Shown: positions 1 to 8,912 of the stretch, one piece after another
Layout of the letters: each line of letters starts with the position of its first letter
How positions within the stretch are numbered: position 1 is the stretch's first letter
Source of the DNA: Beaufortia kweichowensis
Taxonomy: Eukaryota > Chordata > Actinopteri > Cypriniformes > Gastromyzontidae
DNA: 64,000 nucleotides
Assembly: GCA_019155185.1 (NCBI GenBank)
Contig: CM032800.1
Location: 12,344,001 to 12,408,000 of the forward strand
Direction: 5' to 3'
Made by a program: the position numbers and the translations under genes
Notes under the pieces: generated by a model
Told to the model about the DNA's origin: nothing
The model's input: only the letters and a program-made list of their open reading frames with translations
The model's database searches: none

Positions 1-232
1 GGTGAATTTCAACAGGCTTACATGGTTTTCTGCTATAGTATGTATCAAGCCTGAAAATGACATGGTTCCCATAATCTGATAAAATAAGAGAATCTGTACT
101 GATTATATGTATCTAATCTTTAAATGCAAAGAATACAAAGAATCACTTGATTCACATACCTGTTTGATAATCTTCAAAATCCTGATAGTCACAGAAATGT
201 GGTCTTTCAAATGAATGACGTATCTGTCCCAC
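1..232 (-). CDS. Partial unidentified gene, two internal exons
   Basis: Two exons are seen on the minus strand. The upstream one is 232-160 (73 nt): a pyrimidine-rich tract and TAG acceptor precede it, and a strong GTATGT donor follows. The next runs from 75 to the window edge, preceded by a TTTTATCAG acceptor. Joined in phase 1, both stay open in the same frame. The first reads in part IRHSFERPHFCDYQDFED and the second in part DYGNHVIFRLDTYYSRKP; the protein continues outside the window. The sequence is polar and rich in aromatic residues, with no signal peptide or membrane segment in what is visible. I do not recognise the family. No in-frame start codon was found upstream, so the coding start lies in an exon I could not place. 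The gene is transcribed away from gdf6a. That both exons are real is supported by splice signals and matching phase; the function is unknown. Confidence 0.6.
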
Positions 233-1405
233 CTACACAGGTGCTATCCAACAAAAAACAAAAGTTAGCCTATATCCCACTATTAATGAATAACGAGACA
301 TCTGCAATGTTCCCGATTATTATATCAAATGGGTAACCACTGGGCAATATGCGTAAGTACAAAACAATACCAATTCGTTAAAGCGTCAAGTTTTGATTGA
401 GTACTAAACACGTTTTAGACACATTTAACAGTAAAACGAATACGTTACGTTTATTTTACAGTTTTAATATAATAACATGCATTATAAATATGTTAATTCT
501 TTAACAAAATCAAAAACAACATTGTGACGCAGCACGTAAAAACACTTGCCTCGTGACTCCCTTTAGTGATGTTGGAGTGAAAAGATGCGCAGCTCTCTGT
601 ATCCTGTCAAAACAACACAATGAGCGCTCGCAATCCCCAACCCTTGTTTTGTTCAGTGTGATCGGCTCTTACCCTCTGTCTGCGAGAGATTATTCAACAC
701 ATCTCTTGCTGCATTAGTATTAGCGCGTGTGCTCCAGGAGAAGATGCTGAGGCAAGTGACATCGCCAGCAGCACGACGTGAATCTGACTAATGTTGGAAG
801 TGTGTTATGCAACGATCAACAAGGATTAACCCTTACGTGATCGATAGAGATTAAACGAGACAGTTTTATTGAACTGTACGGTTCATATGAAGTACCAGTG
901 TCAGTATCAGTCGTTCGTCTTGTACGCTTTTGACTCTTCTTATAGTGTCAGTGTCATGCACATATGGGATGGTTCATAGATGGGTTTAATCTTCAACACT
1001 ACAGTTATCAGCCTTGATCTTTTGACAGCACTTCATGATGGTACGTGATGTCGTCTTCAGCACCATGCAGACAGTGAAGTGTGTGGAGAGTGAGCGTCAG
1101 CTCTCCATGGTGCTGAAGTCATCTAGACAAACATGCATGAAATTAGGGCAAGTCAGTGTCATTGTCTAGATATGTTTCGGCATGTACACTCATTCTAATT
1201 GTATGAATCATAGGATTGGTAAACGGTGTTTTAAAACTGCTGTTTTTAGTGATGTCCATTTAGTTTAATGGCTGTTTTCGTCGCAAAATATTGTTTTTAG
1301 CAAACACGTGGGATTAGCTGATACCTGCATTTACAGTAACGCCAGAGCCTGCGCTTTCTGTTGTTTTTGTTTTGTCGTATGATCATATGATAGTGTGGCG
1401 TTTTT

Positions 1406-1419
1406 CTGCCCTCTGCTGG
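1406..1419 (-). promoter_or_regulatory. CTCF-like motif, minus orientation
   Basis: The minus strand reads CCAGCAGAGGGCAG, which fits every position of the vertebrate CTCF core (CCASYAGRKGGC). It points toward the left-edge gene. The match is direct; occupancy is inferred. Confidence 0.5.
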
Positions 1420-1860
1420 TATAAAACAAAACGACAAGTGAAGTACCACAGTTCTGCACAGAAGTTTACATACACCAACGGTAAAACCGCTCTAAAACAC
1501 GAACATTGAATAGCAAAAATGTGCAAGAAGTTCATTTTTGCCAGCTTAAATGATTTTATTTATTAAACACGCAGCAACAGGCACTGATTTTTTTTCAAAT
1601 CCGTTTTAATTTTCTCATCTGATTTGGTTTGCATAATATAACTTGTTTACCTTGGAGCTGTATGAAAGTACTGAAGACTTCAACTAGAAAATTTGTGCAA
1701 GATTTGTGTTACTGTAAATCTTCTACAAGATTGTAGTTTATGTTTGGAGTAAAAGTATTACATTGCATTGTGCTATAGTAATGGTTACGTCTATCTGATG
1801 TGATTGACAGTTATGCTTTGATTTTGGGAAGCTGGCCTATTATTCTACAGTATGTAATTT

Positions 1861-1906
1861 TACACTCTTAAAAATAAAGGTGTCCACCTTTATTTTTACG
1901 AGTGTA
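1861..1906. repeat. 46-bp hairpin, minimal MITE
   Basis: Two 22-bp arms with a single mismatch flank a 2-bp loop. The arm contains ACACTCTTAAAAATAAAGGT. The same terminal sequence is found at the larger repeats near 28086 and 39390, so this looks like a MITE reduced to its joined terminal repeats. Confidence 0.7.
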
Positions 1907-2314
1907 TGCTGGACCTGTGGTGGACCTGAAAATGTTTAAGCTCGCGTAGTATGCATAAAGTTAATTTGAAAACAGTTTTACTTAAAGCAGACTTTTTATA
2001 GGTTAGCCAGCATCTTTTCTCAGATAGAACTATCCACAATTTACTGTTATCTTGTATCTGAGTTTTTTGTATAAATTATGTTCATAGCAGGATTTTATCT
2101 GAAATGTATGCCAGATGCAGGAGGACTGGCCTACTGGGGCATCATAGATCAAGCCCACTAACCTTAGTTCAAACCTCGTTTTTTTATACTTGTTCAGGTC
2201 ATGAAGTTCGTTCACACAGTGAGGGTTGACGATCGTCTTTACCGGTGAGACTCTTGAATCATCATCATGCTGCTGCACGATCGTTTTCTTGTGTTGAAAG
2301 ATTTAAGTTTATAA

Positions 2315-2329
2315 CCACAAGGGGGCAGT
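2315..2329 (+). promoter_or_regulatory. CTCF-like motif, plus orientation
   Basis: The sequence CCACAAGGGGGCAGT matches the CTCF core with one deviation (A at the fifth position). It points toward gdf6a, opposite to the motif at 1406-1419, so the two form a divergent pair about 900 bp apart. Confidence 0.5.
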
Positions 2330-3117
2330 GCAGCCTAATATAACGTGTCAGAGTCTGCAGTCACAGAATACATTCAGGATAGTTAAAGTAGGACAGTGTG
2401 CGTTAAAGTTAATAACTTATTTGATTGACCATCGTAACTTTGTTTAGTACAACATATGCAGACACACAACTGTCTGGAAACAAATGTCACCGTGTGATTT
2501 CGATAAGGTAATTTGGACTAGAATGTACATTTATATTTTATTCATAGGCCGGTGCTATTCTTTCCTTAAAATTAACGGACAGGTGAATGTCTTTTTTTTA
2601 ATTATAGTCTTGATGTAATAAGCAAACCTTTACTTTGTATGAAACTGGTGCGGTTCTCAGTGAGACGATCTGCCCTGTAGTGAGGTGCTTCTCGCACCAT
2701 CATCACTTGTAGGCAGTGCGATAGATCTGTGAATATTTTTGTCGACCTGTTAACCTCTGTCAACATGTTAGTCTACTTGTAAGGCTTGGTATCCTGTTGC
2801 GTTGCCTGGTGCAAAGACAGAGCCTACCCCCTCCTTTTTTCTATTACAACGGCTGACAGCCTCCTTAAACCAGGCAATTCATTTTTTCCCACCTTGTTTA
2901 TCTCTGGGACCATGCATGCCACCTTTATCTATTGTGTGATACCAGACATTTGAAATGGAGAATGATGATACGGAAATTTTTAAAAACGAATACTTTTTAA
3001 AGCATTTGATTTAATTTAAGGTATAATAATAGTAATAAACGTTTAAAGAAATAATAATGTTACTCATTTATAATTGTTTTTCAGTATCATTAATTCTTTT
3101 TCTTATACAACAAACAA

Positions 3118-3125
3118 TATAAAAA
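3118..3125 (+). promoter_or_regulatory. gdf6a: Likely TATA box of gdf6a
   Basis: TATAAAAA lies 287 bp before the start codon. It predicts transcription start near 3145-3150 and a 5' leader of about 255 nt. Base composition changes from A+T-rich to G+C-rich just downstream, as expected at a first exon. A start within the G+C-rich part is also possible. Confidence 0.4.
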
Positions 3126-3147
3126 TTTAAAAAATGCAAATCTAAAC

Positions 3148-3404
3148 GCTTAATCCTTTTTCGCTGGGTCTCGGGAGGTTTACAAAGAGTCTGGAGAAGT
3201 TCTCCAATAAATACAGGAGCGTCTGTGGAGTGGGCGTGTCTCTGAGTGTGTCTGCAGCCTCCGCGCTCTTGAGTTTAGAGCGCACTTCACTGTAGAGTCG
3301 CACCACAGATCTCGCGCACTCCGCGCTCGTGAAACAAACAAACCAAAAAGCCCGGCTTCACTGAGGGACACGGCTCGGTTTCACTTTTTGGGAACAGTAC
3401 AACC
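3148..3404 (+). other. gdf6a: Probable 5' untranslated region of gdf6a
   Basis: A G+C-rich leader with several CpGs sits between the TATA-like box and the start codon. The start codon context is ACAACCATGG, with A at -3 and G at +4, so initiation at 3405 should be strong. The exact 5' end is estimated from the TATA position. Confidence 0.45.
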
Positions 3405-6400
3405 ATGGATGCCTTGCGAGCAGTCGCCTTTTACACGCTGTTTATTTTCCTTTGGAGTTTACCGTGTTGCCACTCAGCTGCGCTTATATCGTCAAAAAGG
3501 AGCAAGGGTGGCAGGAGCGCATATGATGGACAAAGGTCACCCAAATTTCTTAAAGAGATTTTCGCATCCTCCGCGGGTACGAGTCGTAGGGACGATTTCA
3601 AGGACCCGGTTGTGCCTCACGACTACATGATATCTATATACAGGACTTATTCCGCCGCTGAAAAACTTGGACTCAATGCAAGTTTTTTCCGCTCTTCAAA
3701 GTCTGCAAACACCATAACGAGTTTTGTGGACAGGGGAAAAGGTTAGTTTTAATTCGTTTTTCCAATTTCACCGTCTATCTAAATTAAATACACTTACAGG
3801 AACTTACTCTGGATAAATGTTGAAATGGTTTTTTATTAATCATGTTTTTTTATTTTAAGATATGTTGTATTATGTGAATTATAAAATTTGTAAAAATGTA
3901 TATTGTATTAATGTTAACATTCATTTTATATGCACAGACATTTTAATTATTTAGGGAGTTTAGGAAATTTTGTTTTTTCTTTGAAAACCGGATGGATAGA
4001 CATAAGTTTTTGTTAAAGGAAAAATAAGGATGCCCTCTCCCGATATCGGATGAATAATTTTGGAGTCGATCCAATTATGACTAAGGGGATTTATTAATGT
4101 GCTGAGGGTTTGGTGATCACTCGTCCCGTTTTGGCCACAATTTAATGGTCAGCTCGACCTCATATTTTGGGCAGTATAAATTTATATTAGTTTTACATTG
4201 ACCCCAAAGTAACACGCCAATAAAACACTAATTGGTGCGTTTTCTAAATGAAGGCAATAAATCATCCCTCTAACATCCTCGTTCGCGTGCAAGCAGTCTG
4301 AGCTGTTCTCACAAACCTCATAGAGGATAAACCTAGAAAAAAGTAAAGAAACTGTAGTTCATCAACATTTTGTACTGTAAGGAAAGTTTTTTCAGTACGT
4401 TTACAATTTTTGTATTTTCTTTTTTGGTAGCTAAATGTAGCACTTTGAACCTAATTTCTGAATTGTTTGCTAAATTTCCGCTTGCATTTTCAACTTTTTC
4501 TGCCCATTTGTTGTAATTAATTTGAGTTCACTTTTTGAAGAGAAAAAGAAACGAATGCACACGTGAACACACTTAACAATAAGAGGAAAAATAGGAAAAC
4601 GCCTGAAAAAAATTGTGTCTGGTAAATTGCACTTTTCCTTTGCAGATAAACGCGTTCACAGAAAAGGGAGAAGCGCACTTTCCTCCCTGATTATGATTTG
4701 ATGTGTCATTGGCTGTGACCCTTCCCTGGACCCTTTGAGGGTTGCTTTGCATCAAACCGCTGATTGGAGTATTTGAACTCGGTGATCTAATTGAGTGTTC
4801 ATGTCATAACATATCAAACACTGTCTGTTCTTCCGTAATGAACTAGTTCAGCCAGTGGCACATCCCCAAAAGAGAGAAGCTAAAATTGGAGAGGACTTCT
4901 GTGCGTGGTCGTCTGTTTAGATTTGGATTTTTGGGCTTTGAAAATGTGGATATGTGGTGCACGGGTCGAACCTATTTTAATCTTTATTTAAAGTGTTGCT
5001 TTATGTGCTTTAACCATCGGGGCGTTGCGTTCACTGGCATTTTTTTCCCACAGTAACTAAAAACATTAATGCAGAATTACTGAAAAACTGGCGACATTCT
5101 CCAGCTATTTCAGTTGTCTGGATACACTACAGTTTCTTGGCTATATGTGCCATGCGCGTCATATGCTGTTAAATGTCATCAAGAATCATTTCTACTCAAG
5201 CGCCGTTCAATTATGATAAGGCAGTAATCTTTCGGTGTAACAGGAAAGAATTTCCTCCAAACAGATAAGACATTTCCCCAAATTTTAGATCGTTATGGTT
5301 GCAAGATCAGACAAGAAGAAACGGAATGTATGAAAATTACTTTTGGCACTTGAAGTAACTCATTAAAACGCAGATGGTGCTTGCTGGCCCCGGTAGTCAC
5401 ATCAAGTCTCCATCCTTATTTTTTTCTGTCCGATTTTTTTACACAACGACCAAATCGCCTTATTGGACAAGAATGCGCATTGAATTAAATGGAGCATCAG
5501 TAAAGTAGTGGTGTGGTCGGAGTGATTTATGAATTTATTTTAGTGTAATTCACTTGTCTTTGTTATCCGTTTAGGCCGCTGTATAAACTCGTCCAACTCT
5601 CGCTGCACACAATTGTGTTTGAAATAATTTATATGCGGAATAATCGCTTTTGAACCGGGGATGTTGTTGTTGGCAAGAGCGATGAAATATAAGAGGGGGT
5701 GTTTTTTTTAATGGGGTGGGAGGGAATTCAGAACTGTTAATTATTTGGTGACCTTGTATTCGATTTGTTTGAGGTCTTATAAAAACACTAATGTGGACCA
5801 TACGTGCAAAGCAACTTAAATAAACACAAGGTTTCAATCGACATAAATTATTTGACAATTAGGCGTATGCTTCTAAAAAGAGAGGAAATCTAAAAATAAT
5901 AAAATAATACCGCTGATGTTTTATGGGTTATTTGGGGTTATTTAATGGTTATTAAATATTGTTTGTTGTGAATAATAAAGACAAAACACTAGATTTATTT
6001 TAAACCTAGTGAATAATAGAACTAAGATGTTTTTTCAAAATAAAAACAGTTGATTCTACTCAAACAAATTAAAAGTAGTAAACACTAAGTTTTTGTTTAG
6101 GTTAAATTATAGCTGTGACAAAGGCGTAGCTGGGGTGATAATAGTCTTAAAGAATTCTTACACAAGCCCTCCTGAATTCAGATTAATGCTTCTCATTTGG
6201 TCCGTCAGTGAGATAAAAGGCGGTGATAAAGTGCGACTAGGCCTCTGGATTCCTGAAGGGAAAAGAATGCATTAATTGTGCATTGTTCAACACTTACAGT
6301 ATGTCGCTTTGTGTCTGGCGCACACCGTTTTTCTACTCTCTCTCTGGCTACATTATCGCTTTTCTTTGCGTTATCACCTGCATATATTTATGACATTGTT

Positions 6401-7511
6401 TTACATAACACACTTCAGTTTGAAAATTTAAGACAGAGCTAAAAAAAAGGCTCATCATTATTTTTGTCCCTTCTTTTGTCCAACTTTAAATTTTCGACCT
6501 GCAGACTGAAAGCCGACAAAGGCGAGTTTTACCTGGTCTCATTATGAGAACGCGAGAGACCTCTCCTCTGAACAGTGTACACTTTAAGTGAATCTGACTG
6601 CAATTATTTCTTTTTATCTTACAGACGATCTCATGCTCTCTCCTTTGCGAAGACAAACGTATCTGTTTGATGTCTCAACTCTCTCAGACAAAGAAGAGCT
6701 GGTCGGGGCTGAATTAAGGATATTTCGAAAAGCGCCTGGGGATTTCCTACCGTCGCAGTCAGGCGTCTACAACCTCCATTTACTCTCATGTCGATCAGAG
6801 AGGCCGCTGGGTTCCAGGTCCCTTGATCTTCAGGATTCCCGAAAACCAGAATGGGAGGTTCTGGATGTTTGGGGGATTTTCAAGAACAGGCATCATTCAG
6901 CCCAAGGGAATCAGCTTTGTCTCCAGCTCAAGGTAACGCATGGCAAATCGGACGCGGAAATCGACTTAAAGCAACTGGGTTTCCACCGGCACGGCCGATC
7001 GCAGCAAGAAAAGGCGATACTGGTGGTTTACACGCGATCTAAAAAGAGGGAGAACTTGTTCAATGAGATGAAAGAGAAGATCAAGTCTCGGGGAGAGGAG
7101 GAGAACGATGAGAGCGCACTGCAGTTTAAAGCGAGGCGCAGACGGAGAACTGCGCTAAATAATCGCCACGGGAAAAGACATGGCAAAAAGTCAAAATCGA
7201 GATGTAGCAAAAAGGCCTTGCACGTCAATTTCAAAGAGCTGGGCTGGGACGATTGGATCATCGCTCCCCTCGATTACGAAGCCTATCACTGCGAGGGCGT
7301 GTGCGATTTCCCACTGAGGTCGCACCTGGAGCCGACCAACCACGCCATCATCCAAACGCTCATGAACTCCATGGACCCCAACAGTACGCCACCGAGCTGT
7401 TGCGTTCCTACAAAACTCAGCCCCATCAGTATACTGTACATAGACTCGGGAAACAACGTCGTGTATAAACAGTACGAGGACATGGTGGTTGAACAGTGTG
7501 GCTGTAGGTAG
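3405..7511 (+). CDS. gdf6a: Growth/differentiation factor 6 (BMP family), two exons
   Basis: The coding exons are 3405-3741 and 6625-7511, split in phase 1 (AAAAG|GTTAGT donor, TCTTACAG|AC acceptor), giving 407 residues. Residues 1-25 form a signal peptide ending CCHSA. The TGF-beta prodomain follows, with an N-glycosylation site at Asn91. A furin site (RRRRR, 283-287) releases a mature part of about 120 residues. That part has seven cysteines at 306, 335, 339, 371, 372, 404 and 406 in the classic BMP spacing, the GWDDWI motif at 319-324 and the terminal CGCR. The protein is a secreted dimeric ligand; the family signals through BMP type I and II receptors to Smad1/5/8. Known roles of Gdf6 in fish and mammals are dorsal retina and ectoderm patterning, joint, skull and vertebral development, and vessel integrity. 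The mature domain and the N-terminus (MDALRAVAFY) agree best with zebrafish Gdf6a (Radar) rather than Gdf5, Gdf7 or Gdf6b; this is from memory, not a search. The one-intron structure is typical. No frameshift or missing key residue is seen. In a polyploid cyprinid this could be one of two copies. Confidence 0.95.
3742..6624 (+). other. gdf6a: Single intron of gdf6a
   Basis: A 2.88-kb A+T-rich intron with GT...AG ends. Two stretches look more complex than their surroundings. One is 4640-4780, with a CTTTGCATCAAA octamer/SOX-like motif and an ATTGGCT (CCAAT-type) motif. The other is 6130-6300, with GATTAATG, two GATAAA motifs and GCATTAATTGTGCATTGTTC (homeodomain and SOX-like). No exon or full repeat element is seen. 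Confidence 0.8.
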
Positions 7512-8912
7512 CGAATCACACAAAGCGAGGTTTGGCACCAAGGCTTGAGAAACTTGAAAAGAGGCGAGGTAAACCCGAATCTGTCCAGAACGAAAAATAC
7601 GCATTAGAGCCGCATTCTTACCTATGCAAAAAGGATTCTTCATCAGACTTGGAGACATTTCTGACTTTTAAATCTCTCTAAATTACCAATAGCAAGTAGT
7701 TCGCGGTTTTTGGAACAAAACATTTAAGTTTACACGTGCTGGGTTTCTTTTTGTAATTACTTTTTGTAAAAACAGTTTCTAAAAAAAACTCAACTTTTAA
7801 GAAATATTTTTTTCACTAGTCGTCTCTTAGACAAGGCAGGTAGAAGAAAAGCCAGATTTAGTGCGTAACCGTCTGGACAGGATTCACTGGGGATTAGGTT
7901 ACACCATTATCTGTGTGGACTCAGAAGAATGGGGAGACGGGCACCTGTTCAAACGGGAGTGCTCTCACTCATCTGTTATATGGTCTGTAGTAGATATGCA
8001 ATATGGTCATGATGTATTATGGCGGTGTCACTCGCCTCTACAGTCGCCAGTGTCCTGGAAACGCTTTATTACGACCGCAGGATATCCGTTATCAATTCAT
8101 ATTCAGCTTTTGCGCAAAGGTGAATGTACCAAACAAGACATGGAAGCAAGAGCGCAGATGCGTTTCCGATTAACGAAACCGACTGTTGCTTTCGATGAGG
8201 ATGATATCATACCGTAAACCTTTTTTCAAGTGCCTGGACATTTGATTGTAGGTAACTAATCCTAGAAAAAACAGAAAAAAAAATCATTTTGTACTTTCAT
8301 GTGGAATCCACGAACAATGAGACTCACCTGAGAAAATGTAAACACATCAACGTTTGCATATTTACAAAATGCACTTCCACAACAACTAACTGTGCAAGTC
8401 TGGAAGGAGCGTTTTTTTCCCGACCTATAGACTTATAAGGAAAAAAGACTCGCAAGCGAGATTATATTTAAATGCACATTAGCTTTGAATGCACTGTTGT
8501 TCATTTTTTGAGCTGTAAATATTTGTAAAGTAAAACCTAAAAGTGCTACGTATGAAGAAATGAGAAAAAAACATTTCTTTGTTAATGTACATTTATAAAT
8601 GCACTCAAATCGCTATAATTTCTATTCTATAATTATTTTATTATTTGTGATGTACAGAGTTTCATGATAATCGTGTATTTCTTACGCTGATAAAACGAAA
8701 TTAATTTAAAATGTATTCATTATTGCTGAGGGTGAAAATGCCTTTATCAATGTCTACCTCATTATTGCATAGAATCTACGTTCTGAGGTGCATTCAATTA
8801 GAGTTTAAGGTTTTTCCCAATTCTATATATATATTTTATATTATATATACAGTATATCAATGGATAATAATTCCACACTTTTACTGTACAAATAAAAGGA
8901 TTAAATGCAATG
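7512..8912 (+). other. gdf6a: 3' untranslated region of gdf6a
   Basis: About 1.4 kb from the stop codon to the poly(A) site. It contains a Pumilio-type element (TGTAAATA, 8514-8521), AU-rich stretches and a six-base GCACTT match (8371-8376) to the miR-430 seed target. An open frame of 118 codons at 7861-8217 lacks an ATG at its start and is probably chance. The 3' end is inferred from the signal at 8891. Confidence 0.7.
8891..8896 (+). terminator. gdf6a: Poly(A) signal of gdf6a
   Basis: AATAAA is followed 15-25 bp later by a GT-rich stretch (TGTTTGTGTG, 8911-8920), the usual arrangement of a cleavage and polyadenylation site. Confidence 0.75.

Larger units (their letters stand above)
233..3117. 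other. Spacer between the left-edge gene and gdf6a
   Basis: This region holds no convincing coding sequence. A possible untranslated first exon of the left-edge gene lies at about 673-790 on the minus strand: it is locally richer in CpG and ends at a GTAAGAG donor. A second possible non-coding exon is near 546-605, but it would need a GC donor. The rest is A+T-rich, with two CTCF-like motifs, a hairpin MITE remnant at 1861-1906, and a short Tc1-like end (GAAGTTTACATACACC near 1461) without a partner. Confidence 0.5.

Noticed and set aside
1440..1600. Tc1 or Sleeping Beauty-like element
   Set aside because: Only a short terminal-like motif is present; no partner inverted repeat nearby.
3388..3630. 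Alternative plus-strand frame overlapping gdf6a exon 1
   Set aside because: Begins at a non-ATG codon and is a frame shadow of the gdf6a start exon.
7191..7658. 155-codon minus-strand frame antisense to gdf6a exon 2
   Set aside because: It is the mirror of a conserved coding exon; no splice, promoter or family evidence.
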